Source of the DNA: Cephalotus follicularis
Taxonomy: Eukaryota; Streptophyta; Magnoliopsida; Oxalidales; Cephalotaceae
Length of the DNA stretch: 64,000 bases
Reading direction: 5' to 3'
Assembly: GCA_001972305.1 (NCBI GenBank)
Contig: BDDD01000351.1
Coordinates: 300,131 to 364,130 of the forward strand
Shown: positions 48,167-59,717 of the stretch, one piece after another
How the letters are laid out: each line of letters starts with the position of its first letter
Position numbering within the stretch: the first letter of the stretch is position 1
The notes under the pieces: model-generated
The model's database searches: none
Seen by the model: only the letters and a program-made list of their open reading frames with translations
What the model was told of the DNA's origin: nothing
Made by a program: the position numbers and the translations under genes

Positions 48167-48640
48167 TTTTCTAACTCCAACTTCTCGATTTTAAGACTTT
48201 TATCAAGTCAAATCAAGCACTGTACAACCATGAAGAGAACTCGGTCGAAACGAGATCTAAACTGAACACTTCTATAACAAAATTTAACTAACTCCAGTGC
48301 CTCAGTTTTTAGGACCTTAGTAAGCAGAACCGAGCACTACAAAACATCCAAGAGAACTCAGATAAGAACGAGATCCAAATCGAGGTCTTCTATGATGAAA
48401 TTTAGCTAACTCCAGTGCCTTAGTTTTAGGGCCTTAGTAAGCCAAACTGAGCACTACAAAACAACAAATAGAACTACAACAAACGAGATCCAAATCGAAG
48501 TCTTTTGTGATGAAATTTATCTAACTCCAGTGCCTCAGTTTTAGGGCCTTAGCAAGCTGAACCAAGCACTGCAAAACAACAAAGAGAATTCAAACAAAAA
48601 CAAGATCTAAATCGAGCATTGTACCACCAATGTTAAGATT
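48167..48640 (-). repeat. G2 tandem array 2, ~117-bp units
   Basis: Four units start at about 48167, 48291, 48408 and 48521 (TAACTCCAGTGCCTCAG, TTTTAGGGCCTTAGTAAGC, CGAGCACTACAAAACA, ACGAGATCCAAATCGAGG). A core of ~45 bases (GAGCACTAC, CAAGAGAACTC, GAACGAG) resembles the core of array 1 on the other side of the antisense gene. Confidence 0.75.
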
Positions 48641-48739
48641 TAAAGTTCACATCAAAATAAAACACATCATAACTGCCCAAAACATACGAGTTTATTCAAT
48701 GAAGGCAAGTTTACAATTTGGAGACTTAGCTATTTACTG

Positions 48740-49620
48740 AAAGTACTTCTTGAGGTTTACCGAGTTCCATGTCCTCGGTATTGTTCTTCCCCCCAAGTTC
48801 TCTATGTTGTAAGCTCATTTTCCAAAAATGTCTATCACTGTATAAGGGTCTTCCCAATTTGGGGATAACTTTCCCCTAGCCAACTCGGGCATTGACACCA
48901 AGGTCTTCCTCAAGACTAGATCTTCAACTCGGAATTCCCTGTTCTTCACCATATGGTTGTAGTAATGTCAGGTTCATTGTTGATAGATAACAACTCTTAT
49001 GGCAGCTTGTTCTCGGTGTTCATCTACAAAATCAAATTAGCTTTAAGGCCCTTTTCATTACGTTCTTCTCAGCATTGTTCAAACCTCGGAGAGAGGACCC
49101 CCATCTCGATCTAGACTACTACTTCTGACCCATAAGCTAGGTTAAATGGGGTTTTGCCTGAGGTGGATGTCAATGTTGTCCAATACCCCCATAATATTCC
49201 TAGTAACTCTTCAGCCCTTAAGCCTTTTGCTTTCTCCAATTTCTACTTCAAAGCTTGCAAGATTATCCGATTGATGACCTCGGTTTGCTCATTTGCTTAT
49301 GAATGGGCCATCGAGGTGAACTTTTGCCTTATTCTCATATCTTTACAATATTCTATGTATCTTGCATTGTCAAACTGCATTGTCGGTGATGACAACTCGG
49401 GGGGATCCCAAACAAATAAATAATGTTTTTCCATAGGAATTGCCTGGTGTTGTGCTCGATCATTTTTGCAAGGGCGTCGGCCTCTACCCACTTCATAAAG
49501 TAATCTACTACTACAAAGATGAACTTTCTTTGTCCTAGAACAGGATGGAAAGGTTCCAGAATATCAATCTCCCACTGGGCAAAAGTCCAGGGAGATACTA
49601 TGGAAATGAGTTCCATGGTG
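48740..49620 (-). pseudogene. G2 integrase remnant
   Basis: The minus-strand frame gives SPWTFAQWEIDILEPFHP, FVVVDYFMKWVEADALAKM and FLWKNIIYLFGIP, the gypsy integrase core. Nearer the 3' end, GKLSPNWEDPY-type sequence (about 48840-48880) is the C-terminal part. Integrase inserts element DNA into the genome. It is broken. Confidence 0.8.
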
Positions 49621-50013
49621 AGCTGGTGGGGAATGGACGCGAATTGTTAACACCGATCACATTGCCTTACTAACTCGACTGCTTCTTAGACCATACTGGG
49701 CCAATAATACCCTTTCCTAAGTGATTTCTATGCCAAAGACCTGCCCCCAAGATGAATGCCACAAGTTCCGTCATGTATCTCTTCCAACACATACTTGACT
49801 TTTGTAGGTTAGAGGCACCTAAGGATGGGTTGTGTGAATGGCCTTCTATACAGTTGAACTTCTCAGAGTGTATACCGAGATGATTGATTTCAAATTCTCT
49901 AAGCTTTTGAGCACGTCTCTGGCAAATGGGAGTCTTTCACTTCTAGGCCATTATTTGATCCATCCAACTTACCTCCACTTGTATGGAGTTAACTTCCAAT
50001 GCCTCAAATATGC

Positions 50014-50730
50014 TCAATGTTGTGTCAGAGTCTCATGGAAACCTGTCCGACGTACTCTGAGGTGTCCAAGGTAGATGAATATATCTCTGAGTTTTATGAC
50101 TTCTTTGAGGTAGGCCACCATGGTTGCCTCTTTTGCTTCAAAAACTCCCCGAACTTGACTGGCCACCAACAAGGAATCTGTGTACACCATTAGCTTGTTT
50201 ACTTGAAAATGTTTAGCCAACTTCAATCCTAATATCAGAGCTTTGTATTCAATGACATTGTTCATTTCCTTAAAGTCGAAATGAAGGGCATACTTAAGTG
50301 TCCACCCATTTGGACTTGTAAGAATGATTGTGGTCCCAGATCCTTGCTGAGATGAGGAACTGTCGACGTGTAAACTCCATAACTCATACAGAACCATGGC
50401 CCCATTCACCACCTCTTCTTCTTCTATCGGACTTGTGCTTTCCACAAGGAAGTCTGCGACAATGTGAGATTTTGAAGCCGGTCTTTGCTTGAAATGCACA
50501 TCAAACTCTCCCAATTTCATAGCCCACTTAACGAACCTTCTAGATGTCTCAGGCTTCTGCGATACTTGTCTCAGGGGTTGGTAAGCCATGACATGAATGG
50601 TATGAGCTTGAAAGTAATGTTGGAATTCCCATGCCAAAATCGCCAATGCGTAAGCCAGCTTCTGGATAGTTGGATATCTAGGATTGATTTCTCCTAACAC
50701 CTTGCTCACATAATAAACTGTCTTATGCAC
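50014..50730 (-). pseudogene. G2 tandem RNase H domains
   Basis: An open stretch of 239 codons holds two domains. The first has YYVSKVLGEINPRYPTIQKL and YFQAHTIHVMAYQPLRQV, the RNase H that follows gypsy RT. The second has LHVDSSSSQQGSG, NNVIEYKALILGLKLAKHF and VYTDSLLVASQVRG, the additional archaeal-type RNase H of Tat elements. They remove the RNA strand during reverse transcription. This is the best-kept part of G2. Confidence 0.85.
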
Positions 50731-50899
50731 TTTGTCTTTTTCTTATATTAATACCGAGCTCACAACAGTATCTAAAGTTAACATGTATAAGAGCAGCATT
50801 TCTCCAGGATTGGGCTTGCTGATCAAAGGTGGAGCACCAAGGGAGGTCTTCAACTCCTCGAAAGCCTAGTCATAATCTACAGTCCACTCAAAATTCTTC

Positions 50900-51870
50900 T
50901 TGGATTTCAGCTTTTTGAAGAACGGAAAGCATTTGTCTGCCGACTTGGATATGAACCGATTAAGGGCAACCACTCGACCATTCAATCTCTATACTTCTTT
51001 ACATTCCCGGGAGGCTTCATCTCAATGACAGCTCCTATCTTCTTGAGATTTATCTCTATTTCTTGGTAAGTTACCATGAAGCAGAGGAACATTCCTAAAA
51101 TGACTCCAATGACACATTTCTCCAAGTTGGGCTTCATATCGTATTCTCGAGGTATCTCAAATGAGCTATGCAAGTTTGACAAATTGGTCCCCCATGACTT
51201 TGCTTTTAACCAGCATGTCATCAACGTACACCTCCATATTCTGCCCTATCCTTAACACATAGATTTTTTTCACCAAACTCTAGAAAGCAGCCCCTGCATT
51301 CTTGAGACCGAACGGCATGACATCATAACAATAGATGCCCTGGTCTATGATGATCGAGGTCTTCTCCTGGTCAAGAACATACATTGTTATTTGGTTGTAC
51401 CATGAGAGGGCATCATAAAGCTCAACAACTCGTGGTCCAATGATGAATCCGCCAATTGGTCTATCCTCGGGAGTGGATAATTGTCATTCGGGTAAGTGTT
51501 ATTCAAGTCAGTGAAGTTTATGCATATCCTCCACTTTTTGCATAGCTTCTTCACTAATACCACATTCGAGATCCAATAAAAATAGTTTACTTCTCCGATG
51601 TGGTCGGCATCAACAGGTTTTTGTACATTGGTATTGATGGCGTCCTATCGCTCTCGGGCAAAGGATCGCATCTTCTCCTCATTGGTCTCCTCATGGGAAG
51701 GATCCCGAGTTTGTGGACCATTGTGCTGGGATTTATCCTGGGTGCATCTTGTGTAGACCATGCAAAGACATATTGGTTCTGATCCAGGAACATTATCAAT
51801 CGTTCCCAAATGCCAGTTTCAAGTTGAATCCCTATCTTTACTGACTTCATGCTTCCTTCTCCCATGAGGA
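50900..51870 (-). pseudogene. G2 reverse transcriptase remnant
   Basis: The minus strand gives VFAWSTQDAPRINPSTMVHK (about 51775-51715), the entry to gypsy RT; near 51225-51205 the sequence matches the catalytic VDD region followed by DMLVKSK-like residues. It then gives MKPNLEKCVIGVILGMFL and INLKKIGAVIEMKPP (51140-51005). It is broken. Confidence 0.75.
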
Positions 51871-51928
51871 ACACCTCATTTAATTCATCAACCGGTCTTC
51901 CTCGGAACTCAGAATCTTCTTCGGTACC

Positions 51929-52260
51929 TTATGCTTCAATGGGGACCTTCTTTGGAGTCTTTATAGATATAAAGTAGCACTCCCTGACTGCTAACTGATC
52001 ACCTCGGGCTTCACCTACCCCTCTTGGTGTCAGGAACTTCATCTTTAGATGTGGGATTGGGACCACAGACTTGAGTGAAGCTTGGGATGGTCGACCGAGA
52101 ATGACATTGTAGTTTGGCAGTATCTTGACGACCATAAAGCCAACGAAGGCGGTCTCTTGGCACGAGTCCTTCCCTATCGTTATCAATAAGCTGATCACTA
52201 CTTCTAGGCCTAAGGTGTCCCTGGTAAAATCGACCATTTGTGACTAGACTGAAATTCATC
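51929..52260 (-). pseudogene. G2 protease remnant
   Basis: VVKILPNYNVILGRPSQ, HLKMKFLTPRGVGEARGDQ and RECYF match the C-terminal half of the aspartic protease region of Tat-type gypsy elements. The protease cuts the Gag-Pol polyprotein. It is broken. Confidence 0.75.
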
Positions 52261-52799
52261 TCATGGGAATTTCATTCAGGTGAAGACATTGAATGATAGG
52301 ACATCTACTAAACTCATGTTGTCAACTAGAACTCTCTTCACAGTGTGATTGGAAATTTGCACATTTATTATCAAGGGGTCTTCATGTGGGGTCCTTATCC
52401 CACTAAAGTCCTAATCCGAGAAGGAGATAATCATCTTAGATTTGGCTTTCTTCGGAGGTTTCTCCATTTTTAAATCTTATCTGGCTTACATCCTTCGTGC
52501 TAAGCTTCTCTCTCCTCCTGAGGCCAACCCTCTAGCGATCACGTGTATAGTTCCCGCAATGCCCTTTCCCTTGTCGTTATTTTCCAGATGGCTTTGCCCT
52601 TTCTTCTATCGGTCTCTTCTCCTTGATCTGGTTTTGATTCAACGAGTTTCTAAGATCTCGGTTATTTACAAACCTACCAAGATTTTTCCGTTGGATTAAC
52701 TTCTCAATCTCGTCTTTGAGAACTCTACAATCATTAGTGGAATGCCCATGAACTGATCACTTTTATTATTATTGGCCTTCATCTTGTCTAGACACTGCA

Positions 52800-53700
52800 G
52801 TGATTGGTCGTTCTGAATGGCCATTAGGATCTCTTCCCTAGGAGTTCTCAACAGGCTATAATTGCGAGCTGCGTTGAATCTTCAGTCTCTCCCCGAATTG
52901 TTACCTCGGAAGGGTTTGTCTTGGAGGTCAGCCCGACCTCTCTTATCATCTCGGGAACCAACATAATTCTAACCTCTCACTTGGTCTTGGTCACCACCAC
53001 CATCTTGGCCTCTTCCCCTATCTCTCATTCTACTGTTTCCCAAGTTTCTATGGTTGTCATCACTTCTAACTGAGATGGTGTCTTCTAAGTTGATGTATGC
53101 CTTTGCCCTATCTAAGAAGTCGGATAGGGTTTTGGCCTCCCTCTTCACAAAGGATGTATGGAACCTCCTTGGTTTTAATCAGTTGGTAACCACAACTATC
53201 GCCACGACCTGGTCAAGATCTTGAACCTCGGCAGCTTGTGCTCGAAATCTCTTTGACATAATCTCGGAGTGATTCCTCTATAATCTGTTTGATGCTAGAC
53301 AGATTTATGGTGGTCCTTCTCTGCCTCCTGCTACTGATAAAGTAGGTAACGAAGTACCTACTTAACTCATTGAATGGGGAGATGGAGTTTGGGAGCAGAG
53401 TTCCAAACCACGATCTGGTCGGTCCTTTGAGAGATACCGAGAACAACCGGCTCTTAATAGTGTCTCTCACGCTATGTACTATCATTAGGTCCTCAAAACT
53501 GACCAAGTGGTCTCCTGAATCACCTCCTCTATAACTCTAAAACTGAGGGAGCTTAAATCCTCTTGGCATGAGTTCCTTAGTTATCTCATCAGTAAAAGGG
53601 TGAGTGTTGTATTGAAACAGGTGTTCGATGTGGAGGTTATGTTCCCCTTGATCCCAATCTTTAAAGTGAACTTTTTCTCTTTCTGAGCACGTCAACCTCC
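52800..53700 (-). pseudogene. G2 gag remnant
   Basis: SLKGPTRSWFGTLLPNSISP, FNELSRYFVTYFISS and INLSSIKQIIEESLRDYVK (53430-53260) match the retrotransposon Gag domain. Further downstream an Arg/Asp-rich segment corresponds to the Gag tail. It is broken. Confidence 0.75.
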
Positions 53701-54345
53701 CTGGATTTGCACGAGTCTTGCCTTTTCGTCACCTGCTTTATAGGGTCCTTCTTATTCTTATGGATCCATCTGCTGGTAGAGGAACTCCCCTCCTCAGATT
53801 CTTCTTTACGAGGTGGCCATGCTCATTTTCTTTCCCTCTTCTTTGTAGATGTCTGGGCTAGTTTACCTCTATCTTCTCCAACATTCTCCTTCCTATTGGA
53901 GGTTGGTTTTGACCTCCCTATTCCAATAGTCGGCAGGGTTGGTCAACGTTTTTCGGTGTTGAGCTTCTCCTCTGCTTGAGTAGATCTAGACCCAAAGATT
54001 GGGAAAATAGATTTATCTAAGGGGCTATCCTTTGCATGCCAGCCTTTTTCACTGGCTGATCTCACCTCCTTCCTTCGCATTACCTTATCAAGATTTGGAT
54101 GATTTCTGACTTCCTAACTCACCATAAGACTCCTACTATGTTGTTGTCGGATGTTGGGGTGATCATTATGAGGTTCAGCTCTTGGGTGATTTTTGGCGCT
54201 TGGCTTATGTGAGGTTCCTACTCTTAAAACGGTTTTTCAGGTTGCTCTCTTTGAGCCTTTCTGTTGTCCAACCATAGGGTTGGATCAGGATGAACAAGTA
54301 TGAGTTGACTTGATTTTTGTTCCGTTTTTCACAGACGGCGCCAAT
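53701..54345 (-). other. G2 leader and primer-binding site
   Basis: On the minus strand TTGGCGCCGTCTGTGAAAAA (54325-54344) sits beside the right LTR and is a Tat-type primer-binding site. The rest is leader and the N-terminal side of gag, without clear motifs. Confidence 0.65.
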
Positions 54346-55046
54346 TATTGACGTTGAGAATTGCCAACAATGAATTTTTAAGTACCATTCCTTGAGGTTG
54401 AACTGATATTGTCTACTGAGTGGTCTGCTACGATTGGAAGTGGTTTGAAATCAAATAAAAATGGTTAGAGGGCAGCACCAAAGTGGTTTCCGGCACTACC
54501 CTTCAATGATTGAGTCTGAGTTCGTCATTTTTATATGCTTGAGTGTTTTCAATGTGTTGGCCAACCAGTTTATGTTCGAGACATGGTGTTTAAGGGTGTG
54601 TGCCAAGATGTTTTAGTGAGTTTTAGAGAGAGAAAGTAGCTAACCGTGTTAAAAGCGGTGGTTGGAGGTATTTATTAGGGCAATAATGACGCCCAAATGT
54701 TCCTTTTACCCCTATCAACTGTCCCTAAGTGAGGACCCCTTGGAAACTTTCCAGGGCATTAAATGGCTGCTGGTCAGCATATACGACTTCCCAAAATCCG
54801 GCTATGACCGGTACTGTCAAATTTGTATTTAATGGCCATCAGTTCTCATTATGACGGTGGTAGGGAAAATTGCATAGCAAGCTTTCCGGGTCAGTTTGTT
54901 TGGTGAGAATGGAGGTCTGATCGGGGACTCTTCCAGAAGAGATGATCTTAGCTTGGATAGATGGAAGGATTCCAGCTCGGACAGATGGAATGATCCCAAC
55001 TTAGACAGATGGAATGAATACATGTGACTTAACCCTCGAATAGGCA
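54346..55046 (-). repeat. G2 5' LTR
   Basis: It aligns with 43670-44366. TATTTATTAGGG near 54669 corresponds to the TATA area. Near the outer end GCTCGGACAGATGGAATGA is repeated with small changes three times (about 54950-55015). Confidence 0.8.
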
Positions 55047-56276
55047 CTACAACCTTTAATTCTAACACCACTTAGTATTACATGATAAGTCAAGCACTAC
55101 CTCATTTATGACTTAGTCAAAGGTAGTAAACAAATGAGAGTGGTCAGCATAATTAATCCCATTAATCATGTAGTGCATTTAATTACACTAATCCCAATAC
55201 GATAATTAATTAAGGATAATCCCTAATTTAATTCACTCTCCGTTTTTCTTACATTCTCACTCTTATTGTGTGTGACTCTATGAGTTCATAATTACGTTGG
55301 CCATAGGATTAATCGTACCATTTACAATTCTCAAATTAGTTATTTATAATAGTATTAGAAACTTCTAATCAGAAAAATGAATTGAACCATGATTTTAATT
55401 ATTTATAAAACAAGATTAATAGTCAATTAATCTCGGGTATCCTACTGATCAATATCGGCATCTAAAAAAGCATATTGCCCCTAGGTAATATGAATTAACC
55501 TTGAACATTGAACTAGAGTTTATTTGTACGTATAATCCCTCTACCGACAATGCTTGAATTAAACCTATGGCACAAATAATGTCAAGCCTTAATTATTTAA
55601 TTCCTTTAAATTTATATCATTAAGTAATTAGCTATCACGATCAAATTAGAAAACCCTTTCTAATTCTTTAATTTCCGATATTGGAAACCATTTCCCAATA
55701 CCATTTTATTTTGGTCAAGAAATATTATAACTAATCACCTTAAGCATAATCTCCTCTTATTAGGAGCGGTAAATCTCATGTTGCTTACTCACATATCTAC
55801 ATGTATAGTTTACCATACCCAACTATTACTTGTAAACTACGAATGGTTATGAGACGTATTTAAGTATCATCAAAGCATGATATCTTGTACGCAAGATCTC
55901 AAATGGTGGCTCAGTTCCAAGGAGCACTTTCAGAACTATAATACAAGCACTTCAATGAACTCATGATATAATGAGCACTCATGCGTATGATATATAGTCA
56001 CTAAATGATGCATGAGATCAGTAAACCTCTTCAATGAGTTGGTATACAACATGTTAGTCTAGTTGGATTACACATATCCCACATGTGTAATTCCACGACT
56101 AGGAAGATTCTAGAATGAATTTTATATATGTGTTAAATCTCATAACATGATCTCATCATGGTCTTAGTTATCATACTTTATTCTATAGACATTCATGATA
56201 ATATATATAACTATAAATGAATAAATTACCAGTTATTTATTAAGAATATATTTAATTGAATATTAATGTTATTACA
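55047..56276 (-). mobile_element. Copia LTR fragment related to the solo LTR at 4582
   Basis: The reverse complement aligns with the solo LTR: ACCATGATGAGATCATG, GAATCTTCCTAGT, GACTAACATGTT, GTATGGTAAACTATA and GGTTTAATT words in the same order. The outermost LTR ends are not seen, and no coding or primer-binding site is present. Confidence 0.65.
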
Positions 56277-57080
56277 TGTTAGGGTACTAAAAATATACAA
56301 GAGGAGAGTGAATTGTATATTGTATGGGAATATGAGCTTTTTCGGTTTCACAAAAAAAAAATCAACTAAGATAATAACAATAATCAAGCAAATTGATAAT
56401 GAAATCAAGTAAGCAACCAATGTGTAATCCAACAATAAATTAAACAATCAAATTACTAAAAGTAAAGAGAGAGATTGTGTGAGAAGGATGCAAACTCATT
56501 TTTAGAGTAGTTCAGCTTAACTCTTGTCTACGCCTATTTTTCCTAAGGACCTCCTTAAACTTTCAATAGTATTCACTTGAATACAACCTCAATTTTTTTT
56601 AGGTACAAATCATAACACCTGACAAATTCAGTGATTGACCTCAACCACTAAGCTTTTTCACTCAAAGCCTATAAAGGGTTCACTTCTCTTAATTACAAAT
56701 ACAGAGAATTTAAGTGTTTTGATTACAATTGAAAACCCAACAATAGGTCAGATATTACACAAATGAATAGCTTTCAAACACTCAGTTATAAATTATCAAA
56801 AATAAGATCTTTTAGAGTGTGAAATGGCTCTTTGAGAATTTTTTATGATTATGATTGAATGTAGGCTTAGATTATTGTAATAACTTGCTTTATGCTCTTT
56901 GAAACTGCTATAGAACATTTGTTTATACTTTCTAAATGATTTGTAACCATTGGAGTGTTGAACTAAAGATCCCATGATTGTAGCACATAGTTAACTAGTC
57001 GTTGTTTGTTTTATGCGTGCGTCAACTTCTTTAACTAAAAAGTCGATTTATTTCTAACGTGCCACTAGACGTTGACTTGT
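56277..57080 (-). mobile_element. Copia LTR fragment related to the 23629-26385 element
   Basis: GGATGCAAACTC, TTAACTCTTGTCTACGCC, TTTCCTAAGGACCTCCTT, AATAGTATTCACTTGAATAC and AAAGGGTTCACTTC follow the same order as in the LTRs at 23629 and 25205, with heavy divergence. GCGTCAACTT and ACGTTGACTT near its end are weak versions of the shared motif. Confidence 0.6.
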
Positions 57081-58079
57081 CTTCAAAATAAACTCGAGAG
57101 CATCCCAGCATATATCTTTTCTTTTTTTAAAATTAGTTTTGAAGATTATTATTAAGATTAATTCTTGAAGTTTGGATGTTATTTTAATTTATGAGACGAA
57201 GCATTGTGACTTCCTAATAGTTCAATTAATTTATTATTGAAATACAAAATTTCTCTAAATAAATCTTAAAAAAGATATTTTTGTTTAAATTTGTCTTACA
57301 TGCTTGTGAGGTACAGATATGCAACGTCTGTTGCTCCTAATCTGAGACTTGACAATTATATCATTTAATTGTTAAAAATAATAACCATTGCCCTTTATTA
57401 GTACTTTATTTGATATAAATTATTATTTTTATTGACATTACCCCGTATTGAGAGCTTTCGTTATTGCCTTATAAAATATCTTTTACTATGCTTTTTACAT
57501 GTTTATGGAATTTTGGTGTATTTATTTGACGTCTCTTATACGTGACAGTTACCAATTATTCATCGGATGATAATGGATGACAACTCATTATCTGTCCACC
57601 TACTTTTGACCGCGCCAAAACCGCCTTTAAACAAACGCATTGTAGCGTTCGCCTTTCAAGCCCAGGGTCAAGGTCACCGCACCCATCTGGGCTATAAACC
57701 CCAGTGCCCTTTTTAACACTAAGTGAAAAGTACGCAAGCAATTTCTTTAATTGGTTCTGTTCATTTATTATTAAGTTTGTTTGTCAAACAAAATACCTTA
57801 CTTAACTATAAGTCTCTTTCACTTTATAAATGAAAATACACACGATGCTTAATAATTATGTTAAAATATGACATTCTATAATACCTGAATACGGATGACA
57901 CGATAATAAAACAATTATTAAACACACTTGACACGTTTGCGATTCATAAGAGGCTATATTTTTGCAAAACCGATATTAATTTTATTTTTTGATTTAATTT
58001 TTAAACTGTTGTGCCTGTTACAGACAGAACATCTAATGGTTTAAAACAGAACTTCTGAGGGTTTAAGCCTATATATATT
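57081..58079. other. AT-rich spacer with a small GC-richer island
   Basis: Mostly AT-rich with no coding signal. Between 57590 and 57715 the sequence is GC-richer (ACCGCGCCAAAACCGCC, TGTAGCGTTCGCC) and ends with GGGCTATAAACCCC (TATA-like, plus, about 57689-57702). No gene follows it. From 57982 to 58145 a ~60-base word (TTAATTTTTAAACTGT, ACAGAACATCTAATGGTTTAA) occurs twice in imperfect direct order. Confidence 0.4.
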
Positions 58080-58411
58080 TAATTTAATTTAATTTTTAAA
58101 CTGTCATAGTCTGTTTTGAACCGACAATTTCTGATGGTTTAAGTCCATACAGACATATACAAATATAATTTGAGAAGAAAACAACTTTTTTTTATACGTT
58201 TTGTGTTTATACAGCTTTTTTTCAAAGAGTCTAAACAAACTACAGGATTTTTGCATCAACCCATTAACAATTATGGTACAAATAAATCCTTGAAGAAAAG
58301 GATTTATCACGCCTCAAAGTTTGATGCTACACTAATTCGCTAACAATATGTAGGTCAACAAATGATTTTTGCATATTACTATATTGGCATTCAACAGCGT
58401 ATGATAAGTAT
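58080..58411 (-). other. Probable 3' UTR of the minus-strand host gene
   Basis: After the stop at 58412-58414 (minus TGA) the minus strand is T-rich, with TTTGTACC and GATAAATCC words of the kind that guide plant polyadenylation. The exact poly(A) site is unknown, so the lower limit is approximate. Confidence 0.45.
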
Positions 58412-59503
58412 TCAACGTAGCTGCTCTGCTAGCTGAGGAAATTGTTGCAGCAACCAAGTTACACCCCTGATAGCAACCTGAATGCTCGAAAAGGAATTAA
58501 AAAAAATTAAAACCATGCATAAAGAGACTTAAACTAATGGCCAACCAACTTAAATAAATATCATAATTTTCAAGTTCCATTTTCATGCTTATTTGGTACC
58601 CATAAAACAGCCGGGCATCCAGCACGCAACAATTGAAACATTTCAAGACCATATGAAAGGGTCTCAGTTGGTCCATTTGTCTGAATCCCAATATGTAATA
58701 ATCGTTTTAACTAGCAATCGAAGGCAACGTGTAAAAATCTAAACTTGTATTGAACAGGAAATAAAAATCAGATGGTTAAAAAGAGCTTATCAATCACTAT
58801 ATGTGATGGCCTACTAAATGATTGTCATCATCCATTTCTTCTGGACTAGACATCACAAAAATTAGGAAATAATAAATGTCAATAGACAGCTTACCAAAGA
58901 AATACTAGCGGAAATGTAAATGGACCCATAAAAGGGGGAGAAGCTATGTTCTAATAATTTGATTATCTATCTAAAAGTCAAACTACAAGGGTCATATTTC
59001 TATCTTCAAAAGTAAGAATCCATCTAGCCGCATACGGATCCAAACCAAGTTCAAGTCCTTCATACAACATATGTTGACCTCTCAACTACTTGATGGCTAG
59101 GCATAGTCAGACAAACCAAACATAAGAGCAGTGGTTGGTTTGGGAAGAACCTAGCAGATTAGATCAAGTGGTAGAACTCGAAAGGGTAAAAACTATAGGA
59201 TGAGTTGAGGGCAGTACCTTGAACTAAATCTTTACGACAGTGTAACAAACATAAACAGAGACGTACAGTTAGTGCAGAGTTATATATTAATGATTTAAAG
59301 CCTGAATGACTGATGGCAAGCTATTCTACAATGTTTGCATTTCCGATTTTGGTTATGATGTAACTGGCCTAATAAAAAAAAGTGGGTCAAAGTTTGTTCG
59401 TTTGTGTATATGCACACATGCTTGCACTGGAATAAAGACCAACATACATACCAAAGCAGTATCCCCAAGCTTGATTGCAGGTTCAACAATGTCCCGTCCA
59501 TAA
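58412..59503 (-). CDS. 3' end of an unidentified spliced host gene (three exons seen)
   Basis: Three minus-strand exons join in phase. Exon 59452-59503 follows a branch-like TGACTAAC and an acceptor ending AAACATAG; it encodes YGRDIVEPAIKLGDTAL and ends at a GTATGT donor. Exon 58600-58680 follows ATTCAG, encodes 27 residues including GLEMFQLLRAGCPAVLW, and ends at GTACC. Exon 58412-58477 follows a pyrimidine tract ending CATTCAG, encodes GVTWLLQQFPQLAEQL and a final Arg, then TGA. Introns are 771 and 122 bases. The peptide looks like a real protein C-terminus, unlike any retroelement domain; I cannot name the family. Upstream exons are not in view: an LTR remnant and Tat/Copia fragments lie directly upstream, so the gene is either split by them or is a fragment. 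Confidence 0.6.
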
Positions 59504-59579
59504 CTATGTTTAGAACAAAACGTTAGTCATGCCAACAAGAAGATTGCTTTTTTTTATTATTTAATTTTGAAAGAAATAT

Positions 59580-59717
59580 GCTCTGATACCATGCAGATTG
59601 AATAGCAATTGGAAAAACTTAACATTATTAGTGTATGGTTACGAACATATAGGTGTAGGATGATTAATGGGCCGAACCCACTAATCCACTAATTATTATC
59701 ACTAACTATCACTAACA
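59580..59717 (-). mobile_element. Short Copia LTR with primer-binding site
   Basis: On the minus strand a 126-bp LTR (59717 to 59592) starts TGTTAGTGATAGTTAGTG and ends TTCAATCTGCA, followed at once by TGGTATCAGAGC (59591-59580). Its size and ends resemble the short Ale-type LTR of C3. No internal Copia coding sequence follows; 77 bases later lies the last visible exon of the host gene. It is a broken remnant. Confidence 0.65.

Larger units (their letters stand above)
43670..55046 (-). mobile_element. G2: Tat-lineage Ty3/gypsy element with antisense gene
   Basis: LTR copies at 43670-44384 and 54346-55046 differ at roughly one base in five or six. On the minus strand the order is LTR, primer-binding site, gag, protease, RT, two RNase H domains, integrase, array, antisense gene, array, LTR. 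RT before integrase defines Ty3/gypsy; the extra RNase H is characteristic of the Tat (Ogre/Retand/Grande) branch. The right LTR abuts a Copia LTR fragment. It is broken, with many breaks. Confidence 0.85.

Noticed and set aside
57556-57741. Minus-strand 61-codon frame
   Set aside because: Short, no homology recognised, and it lies in the GC-richer island without promoter or splice support on that strand.
58895-58943. Possible extra minus-strand exon between AG and GT borders
   Set aside because: At 49 bases it would shift the frame between the exons at 59452-59503 and 58600-58680, which already join in phase.
59295-59501. Minus-strand frame starting MDGTLLNLQSS over the host exon
   Set aside because: It uses a different frame from the one that joins in phase with the next two exons and reads through the GTATGT donor.
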